Shown: piece after piece, positions 54,058-61,931 of the stretch
Layout: each line of letters opens with the position of its first letter
Position numbering within the stretch: the stretch's first letter is position 1
Origin: Fluviicola sp.
GTDB lineage: Bacteria > Bacteroidota > Bacteroidia > Flavobacteriales_D > Crocinitomicaceae
Length of the DNA stretch: 64,000 nucleotides
NCBI GenBank assembly: GCA_029866325.1
Contig: JARWZO010000022.1
Location: forward strand, 32,689 to 96,688
Reading direction: 5' to 3'
Notes under the pieces: model-generated
The model's input: the letters and a program-made list of their open reading frames with translations, nothing else
Told to the model about the DNA's origin: nothing
The model's database searches: none
Position numbers and translations under genes: made by a program

Positions 54058-54705
54058 ATGAAAACAATTATTACATCACTTGCTTTAGTTGCGCTAACCG
54101 TTTCAACAGCGCGTGCACAAGAGCCAACCATGGAAGATAACCTCAAAGAGGCCTACGCAATCATGGACACCGCCAAAACAATGCCATCATTGATGACGGC
54201 TTCCGCTAAGTTTGACTTGATTGCCAACAAATATCAAGATCAATGGGTGGCACAGTATTACGGTGCGTATACCAAAGCCATTGTCTCGTACTTTGAGGCG
54301 GATATCGTGAAGAAAGACCTTTATGTTGATGAAGCAGATGCTTACTTGGATAAAATTGTTGCTCTTGGAATAGAAAACGATCATGTGTTTGTTTTGAAAG
54401 CCTTGTTGGCAAATGCTCGTATGGCGGTTGACGGAGAAAAACGCTGGCAAGAGTACGGACCGATTTTCGAGGAAAACTTAAAAAAAGCAAAAGAACTCAA
54501 CGAAAACAATCCGCACATATATTACCTGAAGGCCGTTTCTGTTTTCTACACGCCTAAAATGTTTGGTGGTGGTGAGAAAAAAGCGAAACCTTACTTTGAA
54601 AAAGCACAAGAGAAATATACAGCGATGACTGAGCGTACGGTAATGGTTCCTTACTGGGGAGAACCTCAAAACACTGATTACCTGAAGCAGATCAACGGTA
54701 ACTAA
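54058..54705 (+). CDS. Secreted helical (TPR-like) protein paired with TonB receptor
   Basis: 215 residues with signal peptide MKTIITSLALVALTVSTARAQ. The rest is made of helical hairpins (ASAKFDLIANKYQDQWVAQYYGAYTKAIVSYF..., ENLKKAKELNENNPHIYYLKAVSVFY), resembling tetratricopeptide repeats. The C-terminal YFEKAQEKYTAM...VPYWGEPQNTDYLKQI is compact and Trp/Tyr-rich. Function unknown; adjacency to the TonB receptor suggests an envelope role. It is followed by a strong terminator. Confidence 0.75.
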   Translation: MKTIITSLALVALTVSTARAQEPTMEDNLKEAYAIMDTAKTMPSLMTASAKFDLIANKYQDQWVAQYYGAYTKAIVSYFEADIVKKDLYVDEADAYLDKIVALGIENDHVFVLKALLANARMAVDGEKRWQEYGPIFEENLKKAKELNENNPHIYYLKAVSVFYTPKMFGGGEKKAKPYFEKAQEKYTAMTERTVMVPYWGEPQNTDYLKQINGN

Positions 54706-54720
54706 AAACAACAGGAGTTT

Positions 54721-54754
54721 AAAAAGCGCGAATCAATCCGGTTTGCGCTTTTTT
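54721..54754 (+). terminator. Rho-independent terminator
   Basis: AAAAAGCGC and GCGCTTTTTT (54725-54730 area and 54745-54754) pair across a ~15-nt loop and run into a T tract, 16 bp after the stop at 54705. Confidence 0.8.
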
Positions 54755-54882
54755 GGTTTAAAACACTTTTTTTTCAGGGCGTAAGGGTGGTTTTTGATTT
54801 TAAATAAACAAAGGCTTGGTTGCTGAATTATTTCGTATCTTTCGAATAATTTTAATTTTTAACCTCTAAAACATTACCTCCT

Positions 54883-55800
54883 ATGAAGAAACACCTACTT
54901 TCTTTGATTTGTTTGACAGCATCTTTTCCATTTTTCGCTCAGACAAATAATTATTCCATGCAATTTGATGGAATGAATGATTACATTGACTTTTCAAGCC
55001 AAGTATCAGTTCCTAGTTTTCCACTCACCATTCAAGTCGACGTAAAACTACCTGCCAATTTCCAACAAGGAGAGCAGTTTTTTGTGTTTCAGTCTGACGA
55101 CAGAAGTGGAGATTATACCGGGTTTTGGTTAACCATTCATCACGATTTTGTAGAGATTTCTTTTGGTGATGGCCAGGGAGAAGGAGCTCAATTTCGTCAA
55201 TCGAAACTCGCAGACCATACGATTGTTTTCGACCGTTGGGTGAATATTGCTTGTATTATTAATGGTGCCAATGATATGAAAGTGTATCAAGACGGTATTG
55301 AAATCACAGGTCCATATGATGGCGGAGGTGGTACTTATGTCGCGGATGCGATTGGAGGGAATACGTTTTCAGCGCACGCTGTAGGCACGTCTGCAAGCAT
55401 TTTCAGCGAAGGAAAGATCGATAATCAGGCAATTTGGTCAATTGAATTGACACAACAAGAAATTCAGAATTACATTGTTTGTCCTCCAACAGGAAATGAA
55501 ATCGGGTTGGAAGCTTTCTGGAATTTTGAAGCGGGTTCCGGTACAACAGCGCAAGATTTAACAGGGAATGGACATACTGGAACTTTATTGAATGGACCGC
55601 TTTGGAGTACTGACACTCCGCCAATTAATTGTGCATTGGTTGGAATTGAAGAAGCGCCGAGTTTAACTCCTGCAAAAGAGAAAGTATTGGTTGAAATCGT
55701 TGATATTCTTGGCCGAAAGGTAGAGTTTGAATACAATACCCTTCAGATTTACAGATACAGTGACGGATCAACAGAGAAGGTCATTGTTCCGAAACACTAA
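54883..55800 (+). CDS. Secreted LamG-domain protein with short atypical C-terminal segment
   Basis: 305 residues with a signal peptide (MKKHLLSLICLTASFPFFAQ). Residues ~25-240 match a laminin-G/concanavalin-like domain (YSMQFDGMNDYIDF...IDNQAIWSIELTQQEIQNYI...LEAFWNFEAGSGTTAQDLTGNGHTG). The last ~40 residues (VEIVDILGRKVEFEYNTLQIYRYSDGSTEKV) resemble the middle of a T9SS sorting domain but end early. A near -7 element, TATCTTTC, lies at 54836-54843, and a terminator follows. Confidence 0.8.
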   Translation: MKKHLLSLICLTASFPFFAQTNNYSMQFDGMNDYIDFSSQVSVPSFPLTIQVDVKLPANFQQGEQFFVFQSDDRSGDYTGFWLTIHHDFVEISFGDGQGEGAQFRQSKLADHTIVFDRWVNIACIINGANDMKVYQDGIEITGPYDGGGGTYVADAIGGNTFSAHAVGTSASIFSEGKIDNQAIWSIELTQQEIQNYIVCPPTGNEIGLEAFWNFEAGSGTTAQDLTGNGHTGTLLNGPLWSTDTPPINCALVGIEEAPSLTPAKEKVLVEIVDILGRKVEFEYNTLQIYRYSDGSTEKVIVPKH

Positions 55801-55819
55801 ACGAATTTTCAGAAATAAT

Positions 55820-55851
55820 AAAAGCGCAAATCGTAAAGATTTGCGCTTTTT
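55820..55851 (+). terminator. Rho-independent terminator
   Basis: Thirteen-bp perfect stem AAAAGCGCAAATC / GATTTGCGCTTTT around GTAAA, followed by T residues. It could also work in the reverse direction, since the stem is preceded by an A-run. Confidence 0.92.
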
Positions 55852-55935
55852 GTTTTGTTGGAAGAGGTATTAACCTCAACTATCTCTTGAAGAATTTGAT
55901 TTGTTAAAATGATTAAGGTGTTGTTCCGACATCTC

Positions 55936-55990
55936 TTTTGTGTTCTTAACACGTCAAACTTGTCCTTTTACCTTGTGTCTTTGTAGTGAA
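55936..55990. repeat. Dispersed repeat related to 50192-50250
   Basis: TTTTGTGT...CTTAACACG.CAAACTTGTCC...CTTTGTAGTGAA shows about 80% identity to the right part of the 50050-50250 element. It likewise lies between convergent genes. Confidence 0.75.
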
Positions 55991-56009
55991 TTTTCTGATT
56001 CTTCCTCAG

Positions 56010-56288
56010 CTACAATACATCACGGTACTCAGGCACTTTATCAAAAACGCTTTTGGCAAATGGACAAAGCGGAACTATTTTAATGCCACGTTCGCGTGCA
56101 AATTCCACTGCTTTTGCCACCAATTGTTTTCCGGCACTCTTTCCGCGCAAAATGTCATCCACTTCTGTGTGGTCTATAATAATGCGATCATCACCTGCCC
56201 AAACGTAGGTCATCTGCGCAACTTGTTTACCATCCAATTCAATGTAAAAGGTGCCTTTGGGCAATTGTTCTTGTTGTAAAATTTCCAT
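56010..56288 (-). CDS. Small GNAT acetyltransferase (YjdJ-like)
   Basis: 92 residues from ATG 56288 (ATG 56294 adds two residues). The pattern IIDHTEVDDILRGKSAGKQLVAKAVEFAREKGI-like, then KIVPLCPFAKSVFDK and the EYRDVL end match the compact YjdJ/GCN5-like family of about 90 residues. These lack the usual N-terminal half of GNATs. Substrate unknown. It lies 15 bp downstream of the next gene. Confidence 0.85.
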   Translation of the reverse strand: MEILQQEQLPKGTFYIELDGKQVAQMTYVWAGDDRIIIDHTEVDDILRGKSAGKQLVAKAVEFARERGIKIVPLCPFAKSVFDKVPEYRDVL

Positions 56289-56303
56289 AAACACTTGTGA
56301 TGG

Positions 56304-56609
56304 TTACAAATGAGCGTTTAACTTCTTCAGTAATTCGTCGGCAACAGGATCGCTGTACATACCGTAACTATTCACCAAAACACCTTTTATTTGTTGATCT
56401 GAGGAAGCTATTGCGTATAAAATAGACGAATCATCGGGGTCGGTATTGCCCTCAAAACGAAAATACTTATCGATGTGAAAATCATCCGGATAAAGTTCCA
56501 GATTATTCATTACGGATGTAATGCAATCGCTCTTTAGGTTAAAGTCTTCTGTATAGCCTTGCTCGCGTAATGCGGTAATGCCTTCGGTAAGTGTGCTGTA
56601 ATTTTCCAT
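56304..56609 (-). CDS. Conserved small Bacteroidetes protein
   Basis: 101 residues, acidic, no signal peptide. LTEGITALREQGYTEDFNLKSDCI and FRFEGNTDPDDSSILYAIAS...KGVLVNSYGMYSD are characteristic of a small family common in Bacteroidetes, sometimes labelled phosphoribosylpyrophosphate synthetase without support. Function unknown. It precedes the small GNAT gene by 15 bp, likely as an operon. Confidence 0.75.
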   Translation of the reverse strand: MENYSTLTEGITALREQGYTEDFNLKSDCITSVMNNLELYPDDFHIDKYFRFEGNTDPDDSSILYAIASSDQQIKGVLVNSYGMYSDPVADELLKKLNAHL

Positions 56610-56724
56610 TGTGATGTTTTTTGCTAGCTGTTAAGTTGCAATAAAATATTGAATCATGGATTGTTATTTGGTTAAATTAACCTTCAAATAACAGATGAAA
56701 AGATACATTGAAAATGATCCGAAT

Positions 56725-57486
56725 TTACCCTTCAAACTTCTCCAACAACAATTCCTCACCATCAAACACACCATAAGTGGTGTAATGAATCCATTCCCCG
56801 AGATTGATGTAGCGGGAAGTTTCGCTTAAACGAATATCCATGGGTAAATGGCGGTGACCGAACACAAAATAATCGCGGTGTTTTTCCTGTAATTGTTCTT
56901 TGGAATAAATGACCAGCCATTCGTTTTCTTCACCTAGGAATTTGCTGTCGGTATCTCCTGTGGCAGCGCGACTTTTTCGCGACCAGAAGTTTGCCATCCC
57001 GATTCCGAAATTGGGGTGGAGGCGGGCAAAACACCAACGCGTCCAACGGGCTTCGAAACACTTTTTCATGAATTTGTACCACTTGTCGCCCGGACCTAAA
57101 CCATCTCCATGACCAATGAAAAACGTTTTGCCGTTCCATGTCCGTTCGATGTTGGAACGATTCACACTTACGCCTAATTCTTTCGGGAAATAATCAAACA
57201 TCCACATGTCGTGATTTCCGGTGAAAAAATGCACTGGAATGCCACGATCGGTCAATTGCGCAATTTTCCCCTGCAAACGCACAAATCCTTTTGGGATAGC
57301 GTGTTTGTATTCAAACCAGAAGTCGAAAATATCACCTACAAGGAAAATTTCGTGTGCGTCTTCTTCAATCGATGTGAGCCAGCGAACCACTTTTCGTTCG
57401 CGTTCCAAACTACTCTCGGCATTTGGAACACCTAAGTGAAAATCAGATGCGAAATATATTTTTTTTCCTTCTGGAAGCGTCATCAA
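56725..57486 (-). CDS. lpxH: UDP-2,3-diacylglucosamine diphosphatase-like phosphoesterase
   Basis: 253 residues. The calcineurin-like metal motifs DFH (15-17), GDIFDFW, GNHDMW and GHGD are all present, with LpxH-type spacing. The enzyme hydrolyses UDP-2,3-diacylglucosamine to lipid X in lipid A synthesis at the inner membrane. It is the last gene of the run from gatB through the TlpA-like pair, 7 bp after the preceding gene. Confidence 0.9.
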   Translation of the reverse strand: MMTLPEGKKIYFASDFHLGVPNAESSLERERKVVRWLTSIEEDAHEIFLVGDIFDFWFEYKHAIPKGFVRLQGKIAQLTDRGIPVHFFTGNHDMWMFDYFPKELGVSVNRSNIERTWNGKTFFIGHGDGLGPGDKWYKFMKKCFEARWTRWCFARLHPNFGIGMANFWSRKSRAATGDTDSKFLGEENEWLVIYSKEQLQEKHRDYFVFGHRHLPMDIRLSETSRYINLGEWIHYTTYGVFDGEELLLEKFEG

Positions 57487-57493
57487 AATAGGC

Positions 57494-58609
57494 TTAGAAT
57501 CCGAAGATTGTTTTCAACGCCTGCTCGAGTTCAACTCCGCGAAGTTTGGTGTCTATAATATTGCCTTCTTTGTCAACCAACACCGTAAACGGAATGCCGC
57601 TAACCTGGTAGGCGCGTGCAGCATCGTTAGACCATTTTTTCAAATCGGAAACGTGATACGGCCAAACAAGTTTGTCTTTTGCGATAGCCGCAAGCCAATT
57701 GTCCTTGTTATCGTCGAGCGAAACACTCAACACCGTGAAACCGGCATCTTTATATTTATTGTAGAGTTTCACCACGTTCGGGTTTTCCTTTCTGCAAGGT
57801 CCGCACCACGACGCCCAAAAATCGATCAAAACGACTTTTCCTTTTAAATCAGATAAGGAAAGCGGTTTCCCGTCAACATCGTTTTGCGTAAAATTGGGAG
57901 CAGGCTTTCCTGAAGCCAGAATGTTCATGGCATCGTTTTGCTTTTTCAATTGCAAGTATTGTGCGTAAGTCGCATCGATGGTCGGGCAACCTTTGAATGA
58001 TTGATTGAGTTGTTTCACAACCGACTCGTAGGTACTGAATTCTTTGTCGAGGTCAAATGTGCTAACGGTTGGTAACAATGCCGGAGAATTTGGATTTTGC
58101 GAGATAAATCGCTGGCGGAATGAGGTAAACTTCATGTATTCCTGCTGCAACGATTGATTGATGGATACCTGCTGATCAGGATAACGTTTCAAATAAGCAG
58201 CGGCAGAATCGCGCTGTACGTTAAAAAGCGCCATTTGGGTCACAAATTCATTCAAAGCAACCGATTCATCCGAACCTACTATGTTATTGTATACTCCAAG
58301 GTTCTTACCATCGGCATTGATCCGCAATTTGGTACTATCGCGCAGAATAAGGTTGATATGCTGCGTGCCCAAACGGAATACATAATAGTCTTTTGAAGGC
58401 AACGTTCCTTTTAATACGTAGTTGCCTTTTTTGTCGATTTTAGTTCCGATAAAATTCTTGTAGCCACCCTGAGTAAGTGATTGACCTATGAATACGGAAT
58501 CTGCTTTATTGGTATTAAAAACGTTACCCGATATTTCAACTGTTATCGGTTTTTGTGCTACAATTCCAAAACAGGTAAAAAGTGCTGCTACAAATGCTGT
58601 CAATTTCAT
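57494..58609 (-). CDS. TlpA-like thioredoxin-domain protein, secreted
   Basis: 371 residues from ATG 58609, which gives the signal peptide MKLTAFVAALFTCFGIVAQ. The N-terminal ~110 residues are DUF4369-like beta structure. The C-terminal ~140 form a thioredoxin fold (NDVDGKPLSLSDLKGKVVLIDFWASWCGPCRKENP). The CGPC active site is intact, so it should reduce or carry disulfides in the periplasm. The C-terminus IIDTKLRGVELEQAL parallels the neighbour. It is a tandem paralogue of the gene upstream. Confidence 0.88.
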   Translation of the reverse strand: MKLTAFVAALFTCFGIVAQKPITVEISGNVFNTNKADSVFIGQSLTQGGYKNFIGTKIDKKGNYVLKGTLPSKDYYVFRLGTQHINLILRDSTKLRINADGKNLGVYNNIVGSDESVALNEFVTQMALFNVQRDSAAAYLKRYPDQQVSINQSLQQEYMKFTSFRQRFISQNPNSPALLPTVSTFDLDKEFSTYESVVKQLNQSFKGCPTIDATYAQYLQLKKQNDAMNILASGKPAPNFTQNDVDGKPLSLSDLKGKVVLIDFWASWCGPCRKENPNVVKLYNKYKDAGFTVLSVSLDDNKDNWLAAIAKDKLVWPYHVSDLKKWSNDAARAYQVSGIPFTVLVDKEGNIIDTKLRGVELEQALKTIFGF

Positions 58610-58619
58610 ACTAATAGTT

Positions 58620-59780
58620 TTAGTTGAGAATTTCTTCCAATTTTTGTTCCAATTTCGCACCGCGAAGATTCACGCCGACAATATTTCCTTCTCGATTGAC
58701 CAAAACGGTATATGGAATACCATTAAAGCCATAAGTCTGAACCAATGGTGTTCGCCAACGGAGTAAATCAGATACGTGGTTGGGCCAGATTAATCCGTCG
58801 TCGGCGATGGCTTTTTTCCATGCATTCGGGTCATCATCCAGTGAAACAGAAAAGACTTCAAATCCTTTAGCTTTGAATTTTTTGTACATTTTCACAACGT
58901 TCGGATTCTCTTTTCTACAAGGTCCGCACCACGATGCCCAAAAATCAATCAATACCACTTTTCCTTTTAAAGAAGATAAACGCAACTCTTTACCGCTTGG
59001 GTTATTCATCACGATTTCAGGTGCCGCTAAGGTTCCCGAATTGAATTGTGCGTAATTGTTATATTGGCCTTCAATCTGAGCCACTTGTTGACTCAAGGTA
59101 GCTGTAAACGGAGATTCGCTGTGTTCTTCGAGGTAAGCGCTTTCCATTTTTTTCAAGATTTCCAAATTCTCCGGATCCCAACGTTCGATGCCCAATTCCT
59201 GAGTTGGAACAAGTAAACTGGCTAAAATAAGGTTCACTGAATTCCCGGGGTCTGCGCTGACTTGTTTTTTCAAAAAAGCATCCAACGGTTTGCGTAGTTC
59301 AAGGTATTTGGCAATGCGTGCTTCGTCTTCGGTAATTTTCGGTAATTGCTCCATTTGCGCTTCTGAAAAGGCTTTGAACAATTTCATATACTGCGTGAGC
59401 GGTTTAGCCCATTTGGCACCACTCATTTTCGGAGCGATTGCAAAATCTTTTAGCGAACCGCTAATCACCGCTCTGTCGTTGATATCGAGTGGCAATACGA
59501 TTGCATTTGCAGGATCGTTTCCGATAGTCATGGAATAAACGCCTAATCCGGGAATGTTACCATCCAGAACGTATTTTCCGTCGGAATTGGTCATGGTTTC
59601 TGCTACCGCGATGGTTCCGTTGGGTGAAGAAGCCTCAATTTTCACTTTTTGCAAAGAAGCTCCGGTAATGGTTCCTTCAAGGTGAAAATTGTTGGTCAAT
59701 TTATCGTCTGAACCTTCTTCTTCCGAAGATCCGCAGGCGGTTAAGCCCAGCAACAGTAGCAAAAAAGCGTAGTATTTCAT
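58620..59780 (-). CDS. TlpA-like thioredoxin lipoprotein, tandem paralogue
   Basis: 386 residues with lipobox LLLLGLTAC. Domain order is as in the next gene: DUF4369-like (about 30-135), a helical linker, then a thioredoxin domain with WASWCGPCRKENPNVV. The active-site block is virtually identical to the paralogue while the N-terminal halves differ widely. Membrane anchoring of one copy and free export of the other suggests a split of roles. It lies 5 bp downstream of gatB. Confidence 0.88.
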   Translation of the reverse strand: MKYYAFLLLLLGLTACGSSEEEGSDDKLTNNFHLEGTITGASLQKVKIEASSPNGTIAVAETMTNSDGKYVLDGNIPGLGVYSMTIGNDPANAIVLPLDINDRAVISGSLKDFAIAPKMSGAKWAKPLTQYMKLFKAFSEAQMEQLPKITEDEARIAKYLELRKPLDAFLKKQVSADPGNSVNLILASLLVPTQELGIERWDPENLEILKKMESAYLEEHSESPFTATLSQQVAQIEGQYNNYAQFNSGTLAAPEIVMNNPSGKELRLSSLKGKVVLIDFWASWCGPCRKENPNVVKMYKKFKAKGFEVFSVSLDDDPNAWKKAIADDGLIWPNHVSDLLRWRTPLVQTYGFNGIPYTVLVNREGNIVGVNLRGAKLEQKLEEILN

Positions 59781-59785
59781 ACTAA

Positions 59786-61237
59786 TTATCCTTTTATGAG
59801 TTCACGCAACAATTGATTCCCGATTTTCGGATCGGCTTTTCCGCCCGAAGCTTTCATCAGTTGTCCCATAAAAAATCCGGTCAATTGATTTTCACCACCT
59901 TTAAAACGAGCAAACTCATCGGGGTGTTGCTCAAAGACTGTTAAAATAAGTTGTTTCAAACTATCCGTATCCGATTCCTGAATCAGGTTCAACGATTCCG
60001 CCAATTTGGAAACATCCGCTTCCGGTTGTTCAATCAACGCAGGAAACAGTTTTTGCGAAGCTGCCGAATGTGATACTTTTCCGCTATCGATCAGTGTTAC
60101 CAACGCACCAATTTGTGCCGCACGAATGGGGAATTGTTCCATGTCGAAACCATTTTGGTTGAGGTACGATTTTACATCGCCCATAATCCAGTTGGCAGCC
60201 GACTTGTAATTGGTTGTTGTTTTGATCACTTCCTCAAAATACAAGGCAATGGCTTTTGAGTCGGTCAAAATCAAGGCATCGTATTCCGACAAGTTCAGCT
60301 GTTTGGTATATTTTTCAAACAACTCGCGCGGAAGAGCAGGCATGAGGGCTTTTTGCTGCGCCACATACACTTCATCCACCACAATCGGTTGTAAATCCGG
60401 TTCAGGGAAATAACGGTAATCATTGGCAGCTTCTTTCGAACGCATGGAAATCGTAATGTTTTTCAATGCATCGAAACTTCTGGTTTCCTGAGACAGTGTT
60501 CCACCGTTTTCAAGCACGTCAATCTGACGTTCCACCTCAAAATCGATGGCGCGTTGCACATTGCGCATGGAGTTCATGTTTTTCACCTCCACTTTTGTCC
60601 CGAATTCGGCAGCGCCTTTCAGTCGAACAGAAACGTTGGCATCGCAACGCATAGAACCTTCTTCCATGTTTCCGTCGCAAATATCCAAGTAGCGCACCAA
60701 ACGACGCACTTCTGTTACGTAATTGTAAGCTTCGGTACTGGAACGCAAGTCGGGTTCGGAAACAATCTCCAACAAAGGCGTTCCCGCACGGTTCAAGTCA
60801 ACGAGCGTGTCGTAAACATCTACATCGTGAATGGACTTTCCTGCATCTTCTTCCATGTGAATGCGTGTAAGTCCGATGCGTTTTTCGACGCCGTTTTCAT
60901 CTTTGATATAGAGTTGTCCGCCTGTGCAAATAGGTGTTGTATCTTGTGTAATCTGGTATCCTTTCGGAAGATCGGGATAGAAGTAATTCTTACGGGCAAA
61001 ATGCTGTTCTTTCGCAATGGTTGCTCCGCATGCCAATCCCAATTTCACCGCAAATTCGATGGTTTTTTTGTTCATTACCGGCAACGTACCCGGATGTCCG
61101 AGTGTCACCACACTTACATTGGTGTTTGGATGCGCACCGTATTCATTGATGTCGGAAGAATAAGCCTTCGTTTTGGTCAATAGCTGAGCATGGACTTCCA
61201 ACCCAATCACTACTTCGTATTTATCTCTCAAGGACAT
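59786..61237 (-). CDS. gatB: Aspartyl/glutamyl-tRNA amidotransferase subunit B
   Basis: 483 residues. The YEVVIGLEVHAQL start, GHPGTLPVMN, ARKNYFYPDLPKGYQITQ, RIHMEEDAGKS, DLNRAGTPLLEIVSEPDLRS and EVKNMNSMRN are landmarks of GatB. A tail YqeY-like domain occupies about 400-483 (FMGQLMKASGGKADPKIGNQLL). With GatA and GatC it converts Glu-tRNA(Gln) or Asp-tRNA(Asn). GatA and GatC are not in this window. It heads a minus-strand run with the TlpA-like pair and lpxH. Confidence 0.96.
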   Translation of the reverse strand: MSLRDKYEVVIGLEVHAQLLTKTKAYSSDINEYGAHPNTNVSVVTLGHPGTLPVMNKKTIEFAVKLGLACGATIAKEQHFARKNYFYPDLPKGYQITQDTTPICTGGQLYIKDENGVEKRIGLTRIHMEEDAGKSIHDVDVYDTLVDLNRAGTPLLEIVSEPDLRSSTEAYNYVTEVRRLVRYLDICDGNMEEGSMRCDANVSVRLKGAAEFGTKVEVKNMNSMRNVQRAIDFEVERQIDVLENGGTLSQETRSFDALKNITISMRSKEAANDYRYFPEPDLQPIVVDEVYVAQQKALMPALPRELFEKYTKQLNLSEYDALILTDSKAIALYFEEVIKTTTNYKSAANWIMGDVKSYLNQNGFDMEQFPIRAAQIGALVTLIDSGKVSHSAASQKLFPALIEQPEADVSKLAESLNLIQESDTDSLKQLILTVFEQHPDEFARFKGGENQLTGFFMGQLMKASGGKADPKIGNQLLRELIKG

Positions 61238-61376
61238 GTCGAATTTTAACTGAGCAACAAATTTCGAGTTTTTTTGCCGATTACAGGCTTTTAAAAACCT
61301 CTTTTATTGAATTATAATACAATTTGGAGGAGATGCACCTGTTTTAGTTTGAATTTATATAAAGAATGATTGATTC

Positions 61377-61931
61377 TCATTGGAGTAAAGTTGGTAATTG
61401 TACCGGTTTTCCTGTAATCAACGATTTACCATTCGAGCTGATGTCGGTCATTACAAAATCGCCATCCAGAATTTTGACGTGAACGTAATTTCTATGTTTT
61501 GAATTACCGGACAATTTCAATTCTATGTGTTTGGCCTTGTTTTCTTCCAAAAAGAAACGCTTAAACGGAAGCCGGATCCTCATTTTTTTGTTAGGCTTGC
61601 CATACAATTTCAACTTTAATGAATGTTCCGTTTTTTCGTGCGAAAGTTGTTTGATTGTTGCTCCGAGGCTGTCTTGTTCAAATTCGGCATACACAATATC
61701 ATATCGCTTAAAATCATCCGGATTATCTAAAGAGCAAGACAAAGGCTGAACATTCAGACTCACATACCTTCCTTGAAAAAAGTCATACGGATCAACAGGT
61801 TGAATGCGGAATAGGTATTCTTTCCCGTCTTCAATAACCTGTTCTTTTGCAGAAATAAAAAAAAGCGGAAAAGTCAGCTGAATGATCGATACGACAGCCA
61901 ATCCTATAAGTAGTTTAGTTGTTGTTTTCAT
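61377..61931 (-). CDS. GDYXXLXY-type small membrane-anchored protein
   Basis: 184 residues with an N-terminal hydrophobic anchor (about 8-28). The RIQPVDPYDFFQGRYVSLNVQPLS core corresponds to the PxDPxDxxxGxYxxLxY signature of GDYXXLXY proteins. These regularly accompany large DUF2157/DUF4401 membrane proteins, as here, where it overlaps the 610-residue gene by 17 bp. Function unknown. Confidence 0.85.
   Translation of the reverse strand: MKTTTKLLIGLAVVSIIQLTFPLFFISAKEQVIEDGKEYLFRIQPVDPYDFFQGRYVSLNVQPLSCSLDNPDDFKRYDIVYAEFEQDSLGATIKQLSHEKTEHSLKLKLYGKPNKKMRIRLPFKRFFLEENKAKHIELKLSGNSKHRNYVHVKILDGDFVMTDISSNGKSLITGKPVQLPTLLQ

Noticed and set aside
60554..61183. 209-residue plus-strand open frame
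   Set aside because: Lies wholly antisense to gatB, and its composition is that of a reverse-complement shadow.
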